From assembly GCA_050084515.1 (NCBI GenBank), contig CM114275.1:20026001-20090000 (forward strand): a DNA stretch of 64,000 nucleotides, read 5' to 3'. Source of the stretch: Blasia pusilla (Eukaryota; Marchantiophyta; Marchantiopsida; Blasiales). The notes below the pieces were generated by a model. The model saw only the letters and a list, made by a program, of their open reading frames with translations, was not told the DNA's origin and made no database searches. Both the position numbers and the translations under genes were made by a program. This document shows, one piece after another, positions 1 through 8,318 of this stretch (position 1 is its first letter; each line of letters starts with the position of its first letter).

Positions 1-945
1 TGGTCTATCATCCCGTGTCATCACCTGAGATCGACGCCCTGAGCCCAAAATAGCATCCATTGTGAGATGTGGTGCTCTCTGGACTCCATCGTATGCTCGA
101 CTCAGTACCTCTGATGGTATCAAGTTTGTCCACCACAGTCATGGACGATGGGCACGTGATCCAACTCTCGCCGCATCTAATAACACAGTAGGTCCCAACC
201 AATACACACTCGTCATCACACGTGCACGAGTGTCTCCCAACAATGGCACGTTCTCCAAGATGTACGTTGGAGAACATGTCTGACTCTCCTGCAAGTGTCG
301 TACTACTCACACCAGCTCCCAAAACATCCCTCATCTCGGATCCTGCAATCCAAATCCTCGGCCAGCTGATGAATGACCCTGACATGGCCATCCAACAATC
401 ACCAAATGAATGGTGCCAACTCTATCCAGATCCTGCGCCCCCACCAAAGAGATGTCGGCGGGTAGTGTATGCTAATATCCCTGTACTGCAGATACCGGCA
501 ACAACTCAGGATACCTCTAGACCAATCTCGCCATGTGACATAATGATACTTGCCGTGCGGTCTCATCTCTCTCCACATAAAGGTACTGATGCACTCGTAT
601 GCCCGCTTGGAATACTGCAACCAATCCGGTGCTAATCCCTCCGAAGAGATCTAACATCCTAACACCCTCCTCTGGGCATTGCCACACAACGGGTGTGGTA
701 TCGAGTGGGGTCAACGTCTCCACGCCAAGAGCTTGATCGCCACGTGACTCTCGCTGCTCCGGGATAAAAACATGACTCCACGCCTGCCTCACGAGGTTGT
801 CGGCACTCCTCTGTAGCTCTCGAGTCGTACCCCACAATGATGAAGAGGTCTTGCCAACATGGGAAGAGACACCCGCCATGGCCTGTCTCTCCGTGGGACT
901 ATCCGCTACTGGGACATCCTCCGCATGTGCGTTCCCCTCCAACAA
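1..945 (-). pseudogene. C5-cytosine DNA methyltransferase domain encoded by a retrotransposon (partial, decayed)
   Basis: The reading frame starting near 945 gives a lead-in of about 95 residues and then motif I (MLDLFGGISTGL, about 609-660), with an acidic motif II (VERDET) just after it. It continues through two TAG codons to motif IV (VIVGWPCQGHSSAG), whose catalytic PCQ codons lie at 379-387, to motif VI (ILENVPLLGDTR, about 218-264), and to a motif VIII-like segment (VGSRAHRP-stop-LWWTN, about 115-165). The target-recognition region and motifs IX-X would be off the left edge. The order I, IV, VI, VIII is canonical, unlike the rearranged order of plant DRM enzymes. The FGGISTGL style of motif I is reminiscent of DNMT3-type enzymes, but I do not place it. 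In-frame stops include two TAG between motifs I and IV, a TGA after the PCQ block and a TGA inside motif VIII. The enzyme would methylate cytosine in DNA. This copy is a pseudogene. Confidence 0.8.
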
Positions 946-1049
946 CTCTCTGGCCAGCTAACACTACCTGTGAAAGCCGCCAATGTGGTTACAGACTCGC
1001 CTCGTGATCGACCACCTCGTCCCACAAACTGCATGGGTAACTGACTCAT

Positions 1050-1400
1050 CCGGCCGTCACCTGACCGCAATCCTGGCTCATAAGCAACGGTCTCCTCCTA
1101 GAAGTCAAGGATGAATCCTAGGGGATATAACACTGTACTCCCCACCAACACATTGTACGACTCAACTGGTGTCGTAATCGCACGTGTGCGCACCATAGCA
1201 CTATCCGTCTCATGCTCGCCGACTCGACGTGACTATCTCTCTGCCGAGTCATATATCGCGTGGGTGATACGCCCCAATCAAGGTCTCAGATCTGGAAGGG
1301 ACAAGGCTCAATGTCGGCCTTCCAGAACCCCAACGCTAAACACGCCGCTTCCCTAACATCAAGGGTTGCGCCCCGAATCAAGTAGGACGCGCCAGCTGCG
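1050..1400 (-). pseudogene. Retropepsin-like aspartic protease remnant between gag and the methyltransferase
   Basis: On the minus strand an LDSG tetrapeptide (1371-1382) is followed, after a one-base frameshift, by AQPLMLGK. This matches the D-S/T-G-A active-site turn of retroviral-type aspartic proteases. About 230 bases further on, another frame reads VLVGSTVLYPLGFILDF (about 1095-1152), which resembles the C-terminal core of gypsy retropepsins (the I/V-L-G strand), followed by a TAG where an aromatic residue would be expected. At least one frameshift and two stops separate these blocks. The protease would mature the Gag-Pol polyprotein. Its position just upstream of the methyltransferase is the main evidence that the methyltransferase is part of a Gag-Pol reading frame. 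Confidence 0.55.
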
Positions 1401-1430
1401 GTGGTGGTATACTGATCCCCGTCGTACTAA

Positions 1431-2475
1431 CTAACGGTTAAATACTCCAGCTTGGTTATCCAGTAACACTACTCCAGGTGTCACCACTACTCGCTCTATG
1501 GCCGGTCGAGCTGGCATATCTACCAACTTCGCCGCCGCCGCATGCCATGACTCTGTGGGAAACCTCCCGAGCACCGGCTCTGAGGGCAAGTCCACCACCT
1601 CCTCAACTACCTCTGAACAAGAAGCAGTCACCTCTCCACGCTCACACAACATGGCGGCCAGCCGGAACACCTCAGCTGGTCCAACTCCCAACGTCGCCAA
1701 CCTTATGGTGGAAAATAGTGGAGTCTGACTCACTTTGGTGGCCACCTCCAACACTATGGTCGACACTAACTCCACTCGAGCCGGTATAGGAGTTGTCACT
1801 CCAACTCCTCGTGACGTCGATGTAGGTGCCTGAGCTGTAGGCACCGCTGGTCGTCGAGGCACCATCGATGGTGTGTGTAGTGCCTCCGACAATGTGAATG
1901 ACTGTGAAACCCTGGCCTGCCGCCCATCGGTCCCCTCTGGTGGGTCAATCTCAACTCCACCTCTTGATGGCTCGGTGCCTCTCGCAACACCCCGAGCGAG
2001 ACCCCGAGTCACCACTGCAGGTGCCTCAACCGGGGCTGCACTACACATAAATCCCATACTGGCGAGATCCTCACCCGGGTCAGGGTAAGAGGTAGAAGCT
2101 GCAGCCGCACTAGCTGCTCGTGGCTCCGTGCCTTCCCTGAGCTGCATCATCGTCATGGCAACAATCCTATGCTCCAACTGATCGATGCGTGAGAGAAGTG
2201 TTGGCTCTGGTGCTCTTGCTCCATCTCCTCTGGCTGGTGGTGGTCCTCTACCACCACGTCCAGGAAGAAATCCCCGACCTCCGCCAGGACGACTGCCCCC
2301 AGGCCCTCGGCCTACCTCCGGACGTGCCTCTCGGCGAAGGTCAAAACATCTATCCCTAGTATGACCATATTAGTGGCAATAGTCACACTGGTGCTGTGGT
2401 GGGGCCATCCTCTGTGGCTTCTCAGCAATCAAAGGCGCTCGTGGTCCTCTCCCATGTTGTGGGCAGTCTCTCTGC
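1431..2475 (-). pseudogene. Gag C-terminal region with CCHC zinc knuckle and Pro/Ala-rich tail
   Basis: One minus-strand frame reads a zinc knuckle C-x2-C-x4-H-x4-C (CDYCH-stop-YGHTRDRC, codons 2346-2387), then an Arg/Gly/Pro-rich stretch, then a short amphipathic segment (RIDQLEHRIVAMTMMQLRE) and a long low-complexity Ala/Pro/Thr/Val-rich tail that stays open to a stop at 1431. The stop inside the knuckle is TAA, which is what C to T change in a CAA codon would give. Zinc knuckles of this kind are the nucleocapsid signature of retroelement Gag. The N-terminal capsid part would lie above about 2.5 kb and was not recognised. Confidence 0.6.
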
Positions 2476-2699
2476 CTATGGGCCCCTCCACACGTCCAAC
2501 AAGACCACATCGGTCATGTTGGGCAACATATATAGGATACGGGTCATTTCCTCATAGGCTCACAGTACCCGCCTTGCTCTCTCGGCACACTGGCCCGCTC
2601 ACGTTGTCGTGTTGAGAGCCTTTCTTCGAGTAAGGGCAGGCCTTCTAGCTGCGGCAGACGCGGTCGATGCAAGATGAATTCTCTGAGAAGATCTCCTTT

Positions 2700-3880
2700 T
2701 TCAATATAAAATTATTATGTATACTCTCCATTCTCTCACGACAGGTATCACAAATGGAAGTGTCGAGGCGATCACTTCTTCGTAACATCAGACCCCGAAA
2801 TTCCTAACTATAAAATCCCTATAGACTATTTTACGCTTGTATACGAGGAAGATAGCACAACTAGTATTAAACCCTATTTGAGCAGGCCTATTGACGTCCA
2901 TGGATTGCTATATAAGAACATACAAATACAATCCCATGTCCTTCCATATGTGACGATAGGAAGGATCATCGGAGTTGGAGATTGAATGACCTGGTTCATG
3001 AATGCCTCCCCAAAGTGATAAACTAAATAGCGAGTGAACCAGTGCCCATCTACAAAGAATATCTTGACATGGTATGGATTAAGGAAAGGAAAGTCGGGCA
3101 AAACTCGTGCTCCACCCCTATCCATGCTTGACAGACATTCTTTACTCTGCTCAAGAATGGGTTTTGGCGGAGTTATTCTCCCAAGAGGGGTAATCCACTC
3201 TCATTGGGGAAGTAACAAGCCAAAACATTCACTATTTTAGTATGACTAAACTCCTCTAAGGTGACAAATCTCTCATTTCCACACACACACCACACTCTAG
3301 AAACCTCTCGGAAAATAGACTATGGTCAAGTTACTCTCCCAAGAGGGGTGATCCACTTTCATTGGAAGAGCAAGCAATCCGAAAGTCATACACTCAAGAG
3401 TGATACGAAAGACTCAAGATGTGGAATAGAAGGTGATGAACCCTTCAAGATCCCTCCTCTTTATATACTCACAAGAGACCCACAAGAGTACGAAATAGAG
3501 CTAATCTTATCTTGTGCCACATGGCTTCCTCTCAAGGTTTAGCCAATCATATTTTGACACAAGTAGATTTCCTCTTATTTCTTCCAAAATATCCTCTTTT
3601 ACCAACTTGATATTTTCCAAATTACCCCAACTAACCTAGCCACCAACCAAGTCTACTTTTGCTTTTCATTAAAGCACCAACCTCACTACTTTACTTTCAT
3701 AAAGTCATCTTTTATTTATTATCTCTTTTCTAAAGTTGGGCCCGCATAAAAGAGGCACCATAAAGAGGTTTAAACATGGGGATTTCCTTTTCCTAAGCTA
3801 ATTTACTTAATACTAATAAAACTCTATCTAACACTTAACGAGGAAGGAGTTTACACACTGGCTGATTTTACTATACGACA
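2700..3880 (-). repeat. Probable LTR of the minus-strand gypsy element
   Basis: On the minus strand a purine tract at 3881-3894 is directly followed by TGTCGTATAG (3871-3880). This is the usual polypurine-tract-to-LTR junction downstream of integrase, and the integrase of this element ends about 75 bases away (3955). The LTR would extend toward lower coordinates; its far edge is not defined and 2700 is only a guess at where composition changes. The segment contains an imperfect direct repeat of about 45 bp (3172-3218 and 3330-3373, core CTCCCAAGAGGGGT). No partner LTR was found in the window. Confidence 0.4.
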
Positions 3881-3895
3881 TTCACCCCCTCCAAA
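3881..3895 (-). other. Polypurine tract
   Basis: The minus strand reads GGTTTGGAGGGGGTGAA, which runs straight into TGTCG. It sits between the integrase C-terminus and the putative 3' LTR, where the plus-strand primer tract of an LTR element should be. Confidence 0.5.
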
Positions 3896-3954
3896 CCTGC
3901 ACATCCTCCGATATGTGCCGAAAACATCGAGACTTCTTGCTATTTTACTCAAAC

Positions 3955-4838
3955 TTATTTTTGGTGTGCCTCTAGACAGATTGAATCAAAATCAAGAAAT
4001 CCCTCACGTCTACGGAAAATCTTGACCCTTTTTCCTGCAATTGGCAACTTGAGAATTGTGCCATCTAGTTCACGTAGTTTGTAAGTGGCATTGTCAAAAG
4101 CAAAGACTACAACGTATGGACCAAACCAACGACATGCAAACTTCTTAATTGTACTATGCTGGTTGTTGAGGCTATTGTCGTGCACCAAGATCCAATCTCC
4201 TTCTCTTATAGGCTCCTTCTGAAGTCGATGTGTTTTGTCAAAGCAATCATTATTTTTCAACCTTGCTTCCTTCATTTTGACTAATGCTTCTGCAATATCT
4301 TCTTCCCGCCGCTCTAGCTGCTGCATTCGGAGTGCTAGGAGCTCTTTCCTATCGAGCCTGTCTTCCTATGGCAAACCCATCCAAGTGGGTATATCTCCTT
4401 CTGCACGCGTTATCGGCTTTTGACCTATCATCAACTCTGTAGGCATGAACTCTGTAACGGTGTTGTGAGTGGTTCTATCTGCCCATAAAGCAAATGGAAG
4501 CAATCTAGGCCAGTCAACATAACGATCTCCACACGCCTTTACCAATGCTTGAATGATTGGCGGATGTCCCCTTTTGCTCTTGCCGTTTGCCTCCGGATTC
4601 ATGGAGGTTGTTAATCTCAATTGGACTCCATATCTCTTGAAGAACTCTCGTGCTTCCTCTGCATTCAACTCACCTCTATCTGCATGGATTCTCCCGACAC
4701 TCCATATCGAGCAACAATATCCTCTAGAATAAAATGACATATAGGCTCCGTGGTTTTAGCCCGTAAAGCCCTCCCTTCTACAAAGTTGGACAACTCTTCT
4801 CGTGCGAGGACCAGGTAACGCATTCCCCAAAGACCTAG
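3955..4838 (-). pseudogene. Ty3/gypsy integrase, core and C-terminal domain, truncated
   Basis: Two stretches in one frame (4366-4740 and 3955-4326) are separated by a single TAG. The first resembles the gypsy integrase core: a GVQLRLTTSMNPEANGKSKRG block that matches the usual tract after the second catalytic Asp, and WPRLLPFALWADRTTHNTVTEFMPTELMIG, typical of the core end with its conserved PxEL-like motif. The second contains the GDWILVHDNSL, KFACRWFGPYVV and YKLRELDG blocks of the SH3-like C-terminal domain. A further piece of core lies in another frame up to 4838. There the coding sequence stops abruptly at the first base of another LTR. Reverse transcriptase and RNase H of this element are absent here, so it was split by the later insertion. 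Confidence 0.8.
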
Positions 4839-4840
4839 TG

Positions 4841-5878
4841 TGTCGCGACCCTCATAACCAAACAACACCAAATAGGCGCCAAGCGAAACATCAGAACTCA
4901 AAGGAACTCACGCTGCGAGGTTTGCGCTTTGGAGAGGCGTTTAGAAGAGTCTCTTGGAAAAGTCTAAGAGACGAAACGCGGAACAGAGTTGTGCGTTTCA
5001 TGCGTTAGTGGTCGCAACCAGGAAACCTAGACCAAACGTGAGCCGAGACTTGAGATGAGTTGAGTCTTGGGTGGTTGGTTTCCAAAGAGGTGAGAACCAG
5101 TTTGGAACACGACTAGCGTTTGGGAGAATCTGACTGTGTTTAGGACCATAACGTTGAGCTCCAAGATGTGTTCGGAACAAATAAGGGCGCGTTGGAAAGC
5201 TGATCTTAAGACGCTTCCAACGCACCAAAGATCTCAGCAAACGCGTAAGTACAAACTGAGATATTGGCCGAAAACGATTGAGAGAGCAATCGGGTTGAGG
5301 GCCAATTGGAGAGGCCTGGGTGTCTTTCCCTAAATGTAGGGGGCCCCGGAGATCCCCAGAAGTACTAGTAAGGGAGGACCCTCTCCGAGATGTCTCGGGA
5401 AACGAATCCCCACTTTGGGCGCCAAACGGTGTTTCAGAGGCACGGGATGGAACAGGAGTTTGGCGCGGGAATCTGAGAATCTGAAACCCAAACCTGATCC
5501 AAGGGAGTGGACTTTGTATGCCACACTTGGATTCCAACCCGAGATTCAGTTCGTGCGAGTCTTGGTGAGGAACTCATTGGATGTCCATCGGACGCTTGAA
5601 TCGCTAGGTGCGTAAACGCCGCTTTGTGTTCCTGAACCGACCAGAAAGTCTGTCCCAAGTCTTTCGAGATTTGCCCGTGTTGGAAACCGCAAAACTAGGA
5701 AGGTTGAGTTTGATGAGAGTCCGAGACGAGAACTCGGAAAGTAATCCTGCTGATTGATCCAGGACCCGACTAACCGAAGTGTGTGTTTGGATGCAGATCA
5801 GTGTTGAGAGCGTGACCTACTGAACGCACGGTTCTGCAACAAACAAGATTAACGTTCCAGGAGAATAGGCGCACGACA
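4841..5878 (+). repeat. 5' LTR
   Basis: The LTR begins TGTCGCGACC and ends CGCACGACA, so it has the TG...CA form. It is followed two bases later by a tRNA-Met-type primer binding site, which fixes the right boundary. The left boundary is fixed by the abrupt end of the minus-strand integrase. The terminal CGCACGACA recurs at the ends of two other LTR-like segments in the window (25720-25728 and 43836-43844). Confidence 0.8.
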
Positions 5879-5880
5879 CA

Positions 5881-5892
5881 TGGTATCAGAGC
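5881..5892 (+). promoter_or_regulatory. Primer binding site, initiator tRNA-Met type
   Basis: TGGTATCAGAGC is the standard plant LTR-element site complementary to the 3' end of initiator tRNA-Met. It lies 2 bases after the LTR terminal CA, so reverse transcription would prime here and the element is plus-strand. Confidence 0.9.
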
Positions 5893-6093
5893 TTATCCTT
5901 GATGAGCGTGAACTTGGGGTTGTTGAAGATTTGGACGTTTGGGGAGAACTCAAGGTAGCCGGAAGACCGCGATGTCGAAGAGGAACGCAAGAGGCAAGGA
6001 CGAGATCTGAGAAAGCAAGACTTGCAAATGGCGACCAAAGGCGAAGAACCAAGGAAACCGTGAGTCAAAGCAAAAAATCCGAGATACGAATCA

Positions 6094-6915
6094 ATGACGG
6101 ACCGAGAGCCAGAGGTGGAATTTTCGACTCCCGAAGTGCCGAGTCCCAGACATGAGGATGTTCCAACCGAAAATCTTTCCGCGGGACCTTCGGGTCCAAA
6201 CTTAAACGATCCGGCCTTTTATATCCAAATGATGGGATTGATGAAGGTGATGGCGGACCAGATGGCCAAACAGAGAAAGGTGATATCAAAATTCAAGTCA
6301 AATGGAGCCTCTAGTTCTGGCAAGAAGCTTGGTAAGACTAATTTTCCAACGCCATTCACAAGAATGGGGCGTTCTCGGAAAGTGAGCGAGTTTCTAACGG
6401 AATTCGAACTTTATTTCGAAGCGCAAAAGGCAGACGAACAAGACAAAGTGATTGTAGCGGTCACGTTTCTGAAGGATCACGCTCTCCATTGGTGGACGGC
6501 TCACCGTAAAGAACATCTAGGTCGTGGGAAAAAGTTGAGTTGGGAAGATTTCAAGGAGTTGATTGGGAACCGATTCACTCCGGAATATCAGGACTATCGC
6601 GATGGCATGGAGGTTGTGAGGTTGCGCCAGAGTGGATCACTTGGCGCTTATGTGCGAGAGTTTAGTTCACTTTCCACGGATGAACATACAAAAAAGGTGA
6701 TCTTCCTAAGTGGGCTCAAACCGAGTGCCGAAAAGGCCCTCTTTCGTATGCCTCACATCCTAGAGACGTGCGCGGATCTTTTGAGACTAGCAGAGTGGAT
6801 TGGGGACGATGAAGTCCAACACCCGAAACCCTTTGAGCCAAAAAGTTTTTCTAAGTACCGAAAAACAAAGGGGGATCCAAGAGGGTTTGGAATGGGGGTG
6901 AGCGCGACCACGTAG
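6094..6915 (+). CDS. Gag capsid region of the gypsy element
   Basis: The open frame encodes 273 residues. The middle part (roughly residues 95-225) matches the retrotransposon gag family: FLTEFELYFEAQ, VTFLKDHALHWWTA, WEDFKELIGNRFTPEYQ and LRQSGSLGAYVREFSSL. This region forms the capsid of the virus-like particle. The frame ends at TAG 6913-6915; the zinc knuckle that should follow is in a different frame from about 6940, so a frameshift near 6.9 kb separates capsid from nucleocapsid. It may originally have started upstream of this ATG. Confidence 0.85.
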   Translation: MTDREPEVEFSTPEVPSPRHEDVPTENLSAGPSGPNLNDPAFYIQMMGLMKVMADQMAKQRKVISKFKSNGASSSGKKLGKTNFPTPFTRMGRSRKVSEFLTEFELYFEAQKADEQDKVIVAVTFLKDHALHWWTAHRKEHLGRGKKLSWEDFKELIGNRFTPEYQDYRDGMEVVRLRQSGSLGAYVREFSSLSTDEHTKKVIFLSGLKPSAEKALFRMPHILETCADLLRLAEWIGDDEVQHPKPFEPKSFSKYRKTKGDPRGFGMGVSATT

Positions 6916-6941
6916 GGTCTCTTGGCCTAGCAGCGAAACGA

Positions 6942-7691
6942 GTGGAACTCAACGCGAAGCCAAAGGGGCCGCCGTTTACGAAGTCAACGAATGCCAAAGT
7001 GATTTGCTACAACTGTGGCAAACCCGGACATATGGCTAAGGAATGTGTTAGGGCCAAGGTTAGTAAACCGAGTATGATTGCGTTTGCCGCTAAGCATTTA
7101 TCGGAGGGAGATCTAGATACATCTCTACAAGTTACCAAGAGAACGCCCAATTTGGTTTACCTAGGATCCAGGATCGCTAATCGCGATGTGATGTTGCTTG
7201 TTGATACAGGTGCTTCACACTAATTCTTGAGTCCGAGAATCATAAAAATGTTGGGATTACCAACCACCAAGGTGGATGAACCCATTAGGGTAGGATTTGT
7301 GGGAGGCAAGTCCCACCAGACTTCAGATCTGGTTTTAGGGCTAGTTGTGAGATACGGAGTATTTGAGTTGAAGGAGAATTTCACAGTTTGCGACATGGAC
7401 AGTATCGACGAAGTCTTGGGGAACACGTTCTTGGATGCGTATGAGGTGGAATTGAGGCGAAGACCTTTGAGGTTGAGCGTCTTGGTTAACGGAAAACGGA
7501 CGGACGTCATATTGGTTCGCGAGGTGCCTAGGAAGACAGAGTTGGTGAACGCCATCACGAGGACGAGTTTGGCGGAGTTAGAGGAAGGATTCCTTTGCTT
7601 GATGAGACAAGTAGAGGATGATGCAAGCGGAGATGCAGAGATCAGAACTCAGCTTCAAGGGGAATCCCTGAAACACTCAAAAGAGTTGTGA
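6942..7691 (+). pseudogene. Gag zinc knuckle plus aspartic protease, interrupted by one stop
   Basis: One frame contains a nucleocapsid zinc knuckle (CYNCGKPGHMAKEC) and then a retropepsin beginning LVYLGSRIANRDVMLLVDTGASH. The codon after DTGASH is TAA (7221-7223); in relatives an Asn/Ser would continue into a FL strand, as FLSPRIIKMLGL does here. The rest of the protease (to about residue 150 of the second part) stays open, including a VLGNTFLDAYEVEL strand. The DTGA active-site triad is intact. The single stop and the upstream frameshift make Gag-Pol from this copy unlikely. Confidence 0.8.
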
Positions 7692-8318
7692 AAGAATTTG
7701 GAGATGTGTTGACTAAGGAGCTTCCGACTGAGTTGCCACCACATAGGGCGGTTGATCATAAGATTGAGGTGATACCAAGATCTCAAACACCTTCAAAAGC
7801 ACCATTTGGTTGAATCAAGAGGAACTTGCTGAGTTGAAGAAACAGTTGGGTGAACTCCTAGAGAGGGGTTACATCCGAACAAGCAAGTCACCTTATGGGG
7901 CGCCCGTCCTCTTTGTAAAGAAGAAGGATGGGAAGTTGAGACTCTGTGTTGATTATGAGGCGCTGAATAAAGTGACGGTAAGGAACAACTATCCTCTACC
8001 AAGGATGGATGACCTCTTTGATCGATTGTCGGGTGCCAAGTGTTTCAGCCGGCGACCTGAAATCAGGATATTATCAGATTCGGATTGCCGAAGCGGATGA
8101 AGAGAAGACTGCGTGTAGAACGAGATACGGTTCGTTCGAGTTGTGGTGATGCCTTTCGGTCTTTGTAATGCGCCTCCGACATTTACCACTTTGATGAGCT
8201 CCATCTTTCATAAGGAGACGGATGAGTTTGTGATCATCTATGTAGATGACATACTCATCTATTCGAAAACACTAGAGGAGCACGCTCGACATTTGAAGAC
8301 GGTGTTTGAGAAGGTATA
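7692..8318 (+). pseudogene. Ty3/gypsy reverse transcriptase, N-terminal half, truncated
   Basis: The segment reads [25 protein letters not shown], then [49 protein letters not shown] and, after a frameshift at about 8045, the SGYYQIRI-type palm strand. The last frame gives MPFGLCNAPPTF and the catalytic YVDD box (IIYVDDILIYS, about 8235-8268). These are successive fingers and palm motifs of gypsy reverse transcriptase. Identity ends at FEKV (8318). Thumb, RNase H and integrase are missing. Confidence 0.85.

Larger units (their letters stand above)
1..2660 (-). mobile_element. LTR retrotransposon fragment carrying a DNA methyltransferase (gag-PR-DNMT, degenerate)
   Basis: Reading the minus strand from about 2.5 kb to the left edge gives, in order, a gag C-terminal region with a CCHC zinc knuckle, a low-complexity segment, a retropepsin-like segment with an LDSG-type active site, and a C5-cytosine methyltransferase domain. 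Reverse transcriptase, RNase H and integrase would lie beyond base 1 and are not visible, so the assignment to LTR elements rests on gag plus protease. All parts carry in-frame stops or frameshifts, so this copy is not functional. Seen directly: motif order, strand and stops. Inferred: that the parts belong to one element rather than to neighbouring insertions. Methyltransferase capture by eukaryotic retrotransposons is known in general; I do not know whether this lineage has been described. Confidence 0.75.
4841..8318 (+). mobile_element. Ty3/gypsy LTR retrotransposon, 5' half, inserted in the integrase of another element
   Basis: The order on the plus strand is a 5' LTR of about 1.04 kb, a primer binding site, gag, zinc knuckle, protease, and the start of reverse transcriptase as far as YVDD. 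The element interrupts the minus-strand integrase at about 4840. It loses all identity to reverse transcriptase at about 8318, where unrelated AT-rich DNA begins. No 3' LTR was found downstream. Several stops and frameshifts show that it is old. Confidence 0.85.

Noticed and set aside
222-635. Plus-strand open frame of 137 residues at the left edge
   Set aside because: It is the shadow of the methyltransferase region; the recognisable motifs are on the minus strand.
1478-1789. Plus-strand Pro/Thr-rich frames
   Set aside because: Antisense to the low-complexity Gag tail, with repetitive composition and no motifs.
4998-5537. 179-residue minus-strand frame
   Set aside because: It lies wholly inside the LTR and has no recognisable domain.
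5881-5892. tRNA-Met-like sequence
   Set aside because: Only the 12-base primer binding site is present, with no cloverleaf, so it is not a tRNA gene.
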